NCBI GenBank assembly: GCA_030634125.1
Contig: DAOWBJ010000134.1
Span: 1-5,676, forward strand
Origin: Victivallales bacterium
Lineage (GTDB): Bacteria; Verrucomicrobiota; Lentisphaeria; Victivallales; Victivallaceae
Length of the DNA stretch: 5,676 nucleotides
Direction: 5' to 3'
Every line of letters begins with the position of its first letter. The first letter of the stretch is position 1. The position numbers and the translations under genes were made by a program. The notes under the pieces were generated by a model. The model did not search any database and was not told the origin of the DNA. It saw only the letters and a list, made by a program, of their open reading frames with translations. This document shows, one piece after another, positions 1-4,811 of this stretch.

Positions 1-284
1 CCAGCGGCATGGTCGAATACAATCTCTATGATAATTTTCATATTCTATCCAAGCATGACGAAATCAAATTTGTAATTCTGGATTATCTGGATTATGAATT
101 TGCGTTAACCATTATAGAAAGATACAATCTTCAGACCAAAACCTTTAATATTTTATTCAGTCCGGCATGGGGCAAACTCAATCCGCAAACTTTAGTCGGC
201 TGGATGATGGCGGACTTGCCGCCCGCAAGACTGCAGCTGCAAATCCACAAAGTCATCTGGGGCGCAAACAAAAAAGGCGTATAA
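1..284 (+). CDS. queE: 7-carboxy-7-deazaguanine synthase, C-terminal part (5' end outside window)
   Basis: This is the last 93 residues of a QueE-type radical SAM enzyme, read in frame from base 3; the 5' end lies outside the window. QueE converts 6-carboxytetrahydropterin to 7-carboxy-7-deazaguanine in the cytoplasm, on the route to preQ0 and queuosine at tRNA position 34. What can be seen is an opening Ser-Gly-Met, as often follows the Lys-x-Pro stretch in QueE, then an FSPAWG segment, a helix PQTLVGWMMADLP, and the family's closing signature RLQLQIHKVIWG just before the end. The radical SAM Cys cluster would be in the missing part and cannot be checked. The stop codon (282-284) lies only five bases from the end of the converging regulator gene, and no terminator fits between them. 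The family call is fairly secure because the C-terminal LQLQ-HK-IWG block is distinctive; the main alternative is a close QueE-like radical SAM protein. Confidence 0.85.
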   Translation, partial: SGMVEYNLYDNFHILSKHDEIKFVILDYLDYEFALTIIERYNLQTKTFNILFSPAWGKLNPQTLVGWMMADLPPARLQLQIHKVIWGANKKGV

Positions 285-289
285 AAAAA

Positions 290-1342
290 TCAGGAAATAT
301 CTTTAACGCTGCTACGTTCAATGAGTTTGGCGTATAATTTTTTGCTCTCCGGCTTAGTGCCGGAAATAATCCACTCTTTCAAAAGCTCAACCGATTCATG
401 TCCGATGTCTTCCACAGGCTGCTCAAGCGTGGTCAGTCCAACATGCTCGGCATCGGACCAGGTGATATTATCATAAGAAATAACTGAGATATCTTCGGGG
501 ATTCTTATCCCAAGATTGCGGCAGGTGTCATAAAGCTTCATAGCGCGGTGGTCACGCATCGCGAAAAACGCTGTCGGGCGTTCACTTGCCAGCAGCGTGG
601 GTTTTAAATCAGGATATTGCCCCTCCCTGTCTGGCTCAAGAATATCGTTTTTCGCAAGCGTTATCTCATCTTCAGCCAGAGCGCCGCGGAAACCAGCGAG
701 CATTTCCTGATACAAATAATTATCTAAAGATCCAGCCAAAACTCCAATATAACGATGTCCTTTGCCAGTCAAATAGCGTCCGGCCTGACGCCCGATATTG
801 CGAAAATCCATCTGGCAGCACAATGCCGGATCATTGACTTCCTGATTTGCGATTAGATACGGCACGCCGGCAGTTTCCAGCGCCGAAAACATCGTCGCTC
901 TATCCCAGCCTTCAAGAAAAATAAGTCCTTGAATATCACCTTTGGCGTAGCGCACTGCCAATTCATTCATGAAAATGCTCTTATCTGAAAAAGACACTAT
1001 AACTTCGGCGTTATATTCTGCCGCACTAGCGCAAATACCAGTCAAAATACCCATTCCTTCATGAGCGCCTTTTGGAGCAATATGACCACTGAAGCGAACT
1101 AAAAAACGTTCGAGGGATTGTTTTTTCTCAATTTTAACGACTTTAGCACCGCGATCAGGGATCAGGTAAATCAAATTTTCTTCGCGCAATTTCCGCAAAA
1201 CAGTACGAATCACTCCGCGTCCAGTATCATAGAGTTCCGCCAGCCGTCGTTCCGAAGGAAGAAATTCCACCTGACAATATTTCCCCGCCAGAATATCCCC
1301 CCGAACTTTATCCAAAACAGAAACTGTATGCAATCTCGCCAT
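290..1342 (-). CDS. GntR-type winged helix fused to LacI-type sugar-binding sensor (transcriptional regulator)
   Basis: A 350-residue transcription factor of mixed design. Residues about 8-72 form a GntR-like winged helix, with the hallmark LPSERRLAELY (29-38 region), a recognition helix around 43-56 and a shortened wing DRGAKVV. Residues about 90-345 match the periplasmic-binding-protein-like sensor of LacI/GalR regulators: QGLIFLEG, VPYLIANQ, GRQAGRYLTGKGHRYIGVLAG (186-204), RPTAFFAMRDHRAM (255-268), IPEDISVISYDN (281-292), LTTLEQP and a final LIERSSV. This is the arrangement known from AraR-type regulators, where a sugar or sugar derivative controls DNA binding. The effector and targets cannot be read here, and no carbohydrate genes adjoin it. 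The start is supported by AAAGG seven bases upstream and a promoter-like pair at 1372-1400. It lies 172 bases downstream of mtaB on the same strand, so it is probably transcribed separately. Activator or repressor status is unknown. Confidence 0.88.
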   Translation of the reverse strand: MARLHTVSVLDKVRGDILAGKYCQVEFLPSERRLAELYDTGRGVIRTVLRKLREENLIYLIPDRGAKVVKIEKKQSLERFLVRFSGHIAPKGAHEGMGILTGICASAAEYNAEVIVSFSDKSIFMNELAVRYAKGDIQGLIFLEGWDRATMFSALETAGVPYLIANQEVNDPALCCQMDFRNIGRQAGRYLTGKGHRYIGVLAGSLDNYLYQEMLAGFRGALAEDEITLAKNDILEPDREGQYPDLKPTLLASERPTAFFAMRDHRAMKLYDTCRNLGIRIPEDISVISYDNITWSDAEHVGLTTLEQPVEDIGHESVELLKEWIISGTKPESKKLYAKLIERSSVKDIS

Positions 1343-1371
1343 TTAACAACCTTTTATATAGTTTATCCCTT

Positions 1372-1400
1372 AATATATGTACTTTTATAGACTTAATCAA
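1372..1400 (-). promoter_or_regulatory. putative sigma-70-type promoter of the GntR/LacI regulator
   Basis: Read on the minus strand, TTGATT (1395-1400) and TATATT (1372-1377) are separated by exactly 17 bases, close to the housekeeping consensus. Transcription would begin roughly 25 bases before the start codon. The region is very AT-rich, so chance matches are likely and this is a prediction only. Confidence 0.35.
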
Positions 1401-1514
1401 AAAAACAAATGTTTTTTTTAGAATAAATGATATAATTTTAATACAAATCGAAGATATTCGTAACTGAAAACTATAAAACGCATGATTCACCGCTGATTAA
1501 AATTTTTCTTGATC

Positions 1515-2852
1515 TTATTCCAACGGAAAATCAGATGACAATACTTGTCCGCGAATAGAATTATCATCTGTGATTTCTATTGCCTTAACTTGCGTGATTA
1601 CATGTTTTTTTATCGCGGAATCGTCACAAATAAAGTTTATGTAGTTATCACTCCAGCCTTGAAAATAAGCGTTTTTGTTTTTACGTTCAAAAAGAACCGG
1701 CAAAGTTTTTCCCAGTTGGGATTTGACGAAATCAGTTTTCATTGTGCCGGCTATTTTAACCAGACGCAAACGACGCTCATTAGCGATATTGCCCGGCACC
1801 TGGTCAGGCATTGTCGCGGCGGGGGTTTTTTCGCGCCTGGAATAAGTAAAAATGTGTATATTTGAAAAGTTCATCTTTCTGACAAATTCTATTTCCTGCT
1901 CAAAATGTTCTTCTGTTTCGCCCGGGAAACCGACAATTACATCAGTACCGAGATGAATGCCGGGAATTAAGCGACGTGCTTCTTTGATGAAACGCGCGAA
2001 CTCGACAGTAGTATATTTGCGACCCATTGCCTTGAGTATTTCATCACTGCCATGCTGCAAAGACAGATGCAGGAAACGGCATACTTTGGGGTTTTCAGCC
2101 ATCGTTTTCAGCAAATCCATATTATTCGGATGAGGCTCCGTGGAACTCAAACGAATACGAAAATCTCCGGGAATCGCGCATAAAGTATCTATCAGTTCAT
2201 TTAAAGTCCCGCCCCGGTCATTGTAAGCGCAAATATTTACGCCGGTAAGAACTATCTCTTTAAAACCATTCTCAATAAATTGTTTAAAATCAGTAATAAC
2301 TTCGTCCCAGTCACGCGAGCGTTCTGGTCCACGGGCGTATGGAACTATACAGTAGGTGCAAAAATTATTACATCCTTCCTGCACTTTGAGAAAAGCGCGG
2401 CTTTTGAACGGGAAATTGCCGCCGACTTTTTCTTTGAAGATTTCAAGCGGCTGATCTATACTGAAAGTATGCCCGGTTGAAATTGTCTTTTTCTGCAAAA
2501 AATCTTTCACTAAAGAATTGATTTTTTTCTTTTCTGGATTGGTCAAAATAATGTCCACCGCTTCTTCTTTGCTCCAGGCGGAATTTTCAATTTCGGCACT
2601 GCAGCCGGTAACCAGGATACATGCTTCCTGGTGTTTTGAGCGGAAGCGCCGGGCCGCCTGCCGGCTTTTGCGTGAGGCTGCCGCGGTTACGGTACAGGTG
2701 TTGATAATCAACAAATCAATACGTCCCGAGTATTCCGGGCGCACTATCTCCCAGCCATCCGATTTCAATCGATCACATATTAAGGCACTATCTGCCTGAT
2801 TTAAACGGCAGCCAAGCGTAAACACCGCCGCGTTTCCCAAAACTTTAGTCAT
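1515..2852 (-). CDS. mtaB: tRNA (N6-L-threonylcarbamoyladenosine(37)-C2)-methylthiotransferase
   Basis: A complete 445-residue radical SAM methylthiotransferase, the usual length for MtaB. It converts t6A to ms2t6A at position 37 of tRNAs reading ANN codons. The N-terminal MTTase domain (about 8-125) carries the three Cys of the auxiliary iron-sulfur cluster at C15 (TLGCRLNQ), C53 (NTCTVT) and C84 (VTGCS). The radical SAM domain (about 150-370) has CNNFCTYC with C161, C165 and C168, followed by IVPYARGPERSR, then SLQHGSDEILKAMGRKYT and GTDVIVGFPGET. A TRAM-like RNA-binding tail follows from about 378. The GCRLNQ and CNNFCTYCIVPYARGPERSR wording fits MtaB (YqeV) better than MiaB or RimO. The start has GGTG four bases upstream, a weak and tight ribosome site, but the protein begins at the expected place. 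It lies upstream of the regulator on the same strand and appears to have its own promoter at 2883-2911. Confidence 0.94.
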   Translation of the reverse strand: MTKVLGNAAVFTLGCRLNQADSALICDRLKSDGWEIVRPEYSGRIDLLIINTCTVTAAASRKSRQAARRFRSKHQEACILVTGCSAEIENSAWSKEEAVDIILTNPEKKKINSLVKDFLQKKTISTGHTFSIDQPLEIFKEKVGGNFPFKSRAFLKVQEGCNNFCTYCIVPYARGPERSRDWDEVITDFKQFIENGFKEIVLTGVNICAYNDRGGTLNELIDTLCAIPGDFRIRLSSTEPHPNNMDLLKTMAENPKVCRFLHLSLQHGSDEILKAMGRKYTTVEFARFIKEARRLIPGIHLGTDVIVGFPGETEEHFEQEIEFVRKMNFSNIHIFTYSRREKTPAATMPDQVPGNIANERRLRLVKIAGTMKTDFVKSQLGKTLPVLFERKNKNAYFQGWSDNYINFICDDSAIKKHVITQVKAIEITDDNSIRGQVLSSDFPLE

Positions 2853-2882
2853 TATTCACCATATTTTTTTGTAGCACTAGCT

Positions 2883-2911
2883 AATTTACCCCAAAGACAA
2901 CAGAATTTCAA
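2883..2911 (-). promoter_or_regulatory. putative sigma-70-type promoter of mtaB
   Basis: On the minus strand TTGAAA (2906-2911) and TAAATT (2883-2888) are separated by 17 bases, placing a start of transcription about 25 bases before the mtaB start codon. It is a reasonable match, in sequence less AT-extreme than other gaps here, but it remains a prediction. Confidence 0.35.
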
Positions 2912-2940
2912 TATCAGAAAAAATAAATAATTTTCTACAC

Positions 2941-3093
2941 TTAGGAGCCGTTCAAAAATAATCTTTACATCTGCGCGTTTCTCCCGGTTGCCGATTCGTT
3001 ACATAGCTGAGGCTATGCGCCTCATCAGCAAGCAGCAAATCATTCCGGGATAATTCACGCATTTTGTCAAATTTATTCTTTTACAGCTCCTTA
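2941..3093. repeat. long imperfect palindrome, probable dispersed non-coding repeat (REP/MITE-like)
   Basis: The outer arms 2944-2987 and 3045-3090 are imperfect reverse complements: about 31 of 44 positions pair, with two single-base gaps. The best-paired blocks are GGAGC/GCTCC at the ends (2944-2948 with 3086-3090), AATAA/TTATT (2957-2961 with 3073-3077), TGCG/CGCA (2972-2975 with 3058-3061) and TCCCGG/CCGGGA (2982-2987 with 3045-3050). Two 20-base unpaired sides follow, and then a tip hairpin TGAGGC/GCCTCA (3008-3013 with 3019-3024) centred on the same axis near 3016.5. A competing tip, CATAGC/GCTATG (3002-3007 with 3012-3017), overlaps it. The element is richer in GC than its flanks and sits between the promoters of two divergent genes. 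ACTTA occurs at both edges (2939-2943 and 3094-3098), a possible but unproven target duplication. Membership of a repeat family is inferred; only one copy is in view. Confidence 0.65.
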
Positions 3094-3117
3094 ACTTAAA
3101 TTTTTATGATAAATAAC

Positions 3118-3145
3118 TTGCAAAAGTGCAAAAGTTTAATATATT
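3118..3145 (+). promoter_or_regulatory. putative promoter of the 84-residue gene, with a tandem 8-base repeat
   Basis: TTGCAA (3118-3123) and TATATT (3140-3145) are separated by 16 bases. A perfect tandem repeat of TGCAAAAG (3119-3126 and 3127-3134) covers the -35 box and most of the spacer, so a protein bound to it would touch polymerase. The transcript would carry an untranslated leader of about 70 bases. Prediction only. Confidence 0.35.
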
Positions 3146-3220
3146 GGAAGGATAAGATGTTTCAGGCTTAGGTTTTGGACTGAAAAAGATTTATTAAAAA
3201 ATTAAACGGAGTATTTTGTT

Positions 3221-3475
3221 ATGAGTAACAAAAAAGAAATTTTCGCTGATGGAATTGGACAAATTCATTTTGCTGGTGGCATGGTTAGATTTGACTTTGT
3301 AACTCTCCAGCCGGACGAAGACGGGAAAAAAGATCCTACCGCAATTTGTAACGAACGTGTTATTATGCCCCCTCAAGGCTTCCTTAACGCTTTTAATTCT
3401 ATGCAGAATCTCATCGACAAACTTCTCGATGCAGGCGTTTTACAGAAAAACGAAAACGCTGAAGCAAAGAAATAA
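3221..3475 (+). CDS. small conserved-looking protein, DUF3467-like
   Basis: An 84-residue soluble protein with no signal peptide or membrane segment. Its function is not known. The start is well supported by CGGAG (3207-3211) nine bases upstream, and the gene ends before a strong terminator, so it looks like a real single-gene transcript. Residues about 7-30 should form two beta strands (FADGIGQIHFAGG, then MVRFDFVTLQP). A polar loop (31-43) follows, then a strand RVIMP, a PQGF turn and an amphipathic helix (about 53-72, FLNAFNSMQNLIDKLLDAGV) before a charged tail. The order Y/F-A-D, F-D-F-V, a polar loop, R-V-I-hydrophobic-P-Q and then a helix resembles the short bacterial DUF3467 family (strand-strand-helix, function unknown). 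I judge this by eye only. The neighbours give no clue, since it is divergent from mtaB and convergent with the Lys-rich gene. Confidence 0.75.
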   Translation: MSNKKEIFADGIGQIHFAGGMVRFDFVTLQPDEDGKKDPTAICNERVIMPPQGFLNAFNSMQNLIDKLLDAGVLQKNENAEAKK

Positions 3476-3502
3476 TTTAAGAAAAAGAAGTAAGATACTA
3501 AA

Positions 3503-3540
3503 AGAGGCAATTGTAGATCTACAATTGCCTCTATTTTTTT
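3503..3540 (+). terminator. intrinsic terminator, perfect 30-base palindrome plus T-tract
   Basis: Bases 3503-3532 form an uninterrupted palindrome: AGAGGCAATTGTAGA on the left is the exact reverse complement of the right half. As RNA it can fold into a stem of about 13 pairs with a four-base loop. It is followed by A and seven T (3534-3540), which ends the 84-residue gene 28 bases after its stop. On the other strand only four T (complement of 3500-3503) follow the hairpin, so it may serve the converging Lys-rich gene less efficiently. Confidence 0.9.
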
Positions 3541-3554
3541 ACTTGCATGAAAAT

Positions 3555-3992
3555 TTAATCATTATCTTTTTCGTGTTTTCTTCCGCCTTTTTCTTTACGA
3601 TGTTCTTTCCATTTTTTTCTTAATTCTTTCATTTTAGCTTTAAAAGCTTTCGGGTCACTTTTGCGTAGCTCTTCCATTTCTTTTCTTTTTGCCATTATTT
3701 CAGCATATTTTTCCGGATTCTTTTCTTTCAATTTTGCCAGACGAGCATCACGTTTTGCTTTCCGTTCTGCTATTTTAGCTTTACGTTTTGCTTTACGTTC
3801 TTCTATCTTTTTCATTATTTCAGCATATTTTTCCGGATTTTTTTCTTTCAATTTTGCCAGACGAGCATCACGTTTTGCTTTCCATTCTTCCTTATTTTTT
3901 CCTTTACCTTCCCTTTCAATTTTGGCGTTAGCTATTCCCATAGTTCCGAGAAAAACAACTGCGAGTAATGCGAACAATAGATGAGTTTTCAT
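3555..3992 (-). CDS. exported lysine-rich repeat protein, function unknown
   Basis: A 145-residue protein with a clear Sec signal peptide: a short positive N-terminus (MKTH), a hydrophobic core at 5-20 and a signal peptidase I site after A-N-A (residues 21-23). There is no lipobox Cys. The mature part is almost wholly Lys, Arg, Glu and Ala, predicted helical and strongly basic, with no Cys. It contains two nearly identical units, KAKRDARLAKLKEKNPEKYAEIM, 40 residues apart, and a diverged third, DPKAFKAKMKELRKK; the shared core is N/D-P-x-x-Y/F-x-x-x-M. The start has a strong AAGGAG eight bases upstream (4001-4006). The gene lies 113 bases downstream of rdgB on the same strand and may have its own promoter. 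I do not recognise a characterised family. A periplasmic or envelope role, perhaps binding nucleic acid, polyanions or metal, is speculation. The signal peptide, ribosome site and ordered repeats argue that it is a real gene despite low complexity. Confidence 0.8.
   Translation of the reverse strand: MKTHLLFALLAVVFLGTMGIANAKIEREGKGKNKEEWKAKRDARLAKLKEKNPEKYAEIMKKIEERKAKRKAKIAERKAKRDARLAKLKEKNPEKYAEIMAKRKEMEELRKSDPKAFKAKMKELRKKWKEHRKEKGGRKHEKDND
3693..3888. repeat. two near-identical 76-base direct repeats inside the Lys-rich gene
   Basis: Bases 3693-3768 and 3813-3888 are the same sequence at an exact 120-base spacing, differing only at 3720/3840 (C/T) and 3764/3884 (G/A). Both copies lie in the same reading frame and encode the NPEKYAEIM-containing repeat units. 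The 44 bases between them hold a more diverged KAKRKAK-type segment. Such near-identity including third codon positions suggests recent duplication or gene conversion, and copy number could vary between strains. Confidence 0.93.
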
Positions 3993-4000
3993 TTTTCGTT

Positions 4001-4068
4001 CTCCTTAATTTAGGATTGTGTCGGCTTCATTGCCTTTAACTGTTAAGATAAACGCAGGCTAAATTAAG
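4001..4068 (-). promoter_or_regulatory. leader of the Lys-rich gene with inverted repeat touching its ribosome site
   Basis: A perfect 10-base inverted repeat, CTTAATTTAG at 4004-4013 and CTAAATTAAG at 4059-4068, brackets the leader. In the transcript the downstream arm runs into the AAGGAG ribosome site (4001-4006), sharing its first three bases. If transcription begins upstream of 4068, pairing could partly hide the site. The arms are AT-rich and 45 bases apart, so the fold would be weak. A smaller TTAAC/GTTAA palindrome lies between them (4036-4046). No convincing promoter was identified in this gap. Confidence 0.25.
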
Positions 4069-4105
4069 ATTATTGCAGTTAATTAAAAAAAAAGAAGTTT
4101 TTTTA

Positions 4106-4714
4106 TTAAAATGAGCTCAATTCGTCGTCTAGAATGGACATTTCGTCCTCGACAAACTCAATGACTTTTTCAATTGCGTTGGCGCGATGGCTGATTTTAT
4201 TTTTCTCTTCCCGGGTCAGTTCCGCGAAAGTTTTATCAAAGCCGTCAGGCATAAACGCAGGATCGTAGCCAAAACCGTTTGTGCCGCGCGGCTCGTCAAT
4301 GATTTTTCCATAAACCTCTCCCCGGAACGAGCCGACTACTTCGTTGTTAAAAGCTATTGAGATAACACAAACAAAACGCGCTCGGCGATTTTCTTTGCCT
4401 TCAAGTTCTTTTAAAATACGTTCAACACGGGCTTTATCATTTGCGGCGTATCGGGATGAATAAATTCCCGGCGCGTTATCCAATGCCTCGACTTCCAGGC
4501 CTGAATCATCAGCAAAAGACAGAACGTCGCAATAATTAGTAGCGGACAAAGCTTTTATATTCGCGTTTTCCTCAAAAGTCTTACCATTTTCCTCTGGTTC
4601 AGCGTATTCGGGATAATCGTTCAGTGAGACAATTTCCAAATCCTGACCATCAAGGAGTTCACGATATTCTTCAAGCTTATGTTGATTATGAGTCCCGGCA
4701 ATAATTTTAGTCAT
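4106..4714 (-). CDS. rdgB: RdgB/HAM1 family XTP/dITP (non-canonical purine NTP) pyrophosphatase
   Basis: A complete 202-residue enzyme, the normal length for the family. It hydrolyses dITP, XTP and similar deaminated purine triphosphates to monophosphates and pyrophosphate in the cytoplasm, keeping them out of DNA and RNA. Visible motifs are the phosphate-binding opening IIAGTHNQHKLEEY (T8, N10, K13), E-E-N-G-K-T-F-E-E-N-A (41-51) with likely metal-binding acids, FADDSGLEVEALDNAPGIYSSRYA (67-90) with D70 as probable general base, RGEVYGKI, the specificity block GTNGFGYDPAFMPDG, and SHRANA (175-180). All expected key residues are present. The acidic C-terminal tail EDEMSILDDELSSF is slightly longer than usual. 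The start is supported by AAAGGA seven bases upstream. It is divergent from tilS across 97 bases and followed on the same strand by the Lys-rich gene. Confidence 0.95.
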   Translation of the reverse strand: MTKIIAGTHNQHKLEEYRELLDGQDLEIVSLNDYPEYAEPEENGKTFEENANIKALSATNYCDVLSFADDSGLEVEALDNAPGIYSSRYAANDKARVERILKELEGKENRRARFVCVISIAFNNEVVGSFRGEVYGKIIDEPRGTNGFGYDPAFMPDGFDKTFAELTREEKNKISHRANAIEKVIEFVEDEMSILDDELSSF

Positions 4715-4733
4715 ATAAATTTCCTTTAAATTT

Positions 4734-4761
4734 TTGAATTATTTGTTTATTTCCTTATATT
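4734..4761 (+). promoter_or_regulatory. putative tilS promoter
   Basis: TTGAAT (4734-4739) and TATATT (4756-4761) are separated by 16 bases and face tilS, giving a leader of about 45 bases. The -10 box shares its bases with that of the predicted rdgB promoter on the other strand. Confidence 0.35.
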
Positions 4762-4784
4762 ACAACCATAATCTTATTTTGCAA
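4757..4784 (-). promoter_or_regulatory. putative rdgB promoter
   Basis: On the minus strand TTGCAA (4779-4784) and TAATAT (4757-4762) are separated by 16 bases and face rdgB, giving a leader of about 35 bases. It overlaps the predicted tilS promoter at the -10 box, so both genes may start from one symmetrical site. Confidence 0.35.
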
Positions 4785-4811
4785 TACATGTGAAAACTTT
4801 GGTGATAAAAT

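Noticed and set aside
1399..1418. Seven A plus C facing G plus seven T, a hairpin after mtaB
   Set aside because: The stem is almost wholly A-T with a single G-C pair, and the site lies about 95 bases past the mtaB stop. It is too weak to call a terminator and may be simple AT-rich promoter sequence.
1308..1490. 60-codon minus-strand frame across the gap between mtaB and the regulator
   Set aside because: It is low-complexity AT-rich sequence with no convincing ribosome site, it overlaps the regulator start in another frame, and a promoter is predicted inside it.
3194..3376. 60-codon minus-strand frame opposite the 84-residue gene
   Set aside because: It overlaps a plus-strand gene with a good ribosome site and terminator, and has no features of its own.
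3693..3888. Direct repeats as a CRISPR array
   Set aside because: There are only two copies of a 76-base unit in frame within a coding gene, with no spacer pattern or cas genes.
3661..3984. Plus-strand open frame of 107 codons opposite the Lys-rich gene, looking like a Phe/Ser/Arg-rich hydrophobic protein
   Set aside because: It is the antisense shadow of the Lys-rich repeats. The minus-strand frame has a signal peptide, a strong ribosome site and sensible repeat units; this one has none.
4085..4105. A-tract / GAAG / T-tract just after the rdgB stop as a terminator
   Set aside because: The stem would consist only of A-T pairs. A terminator here is possible, but the fold has no G-C support.
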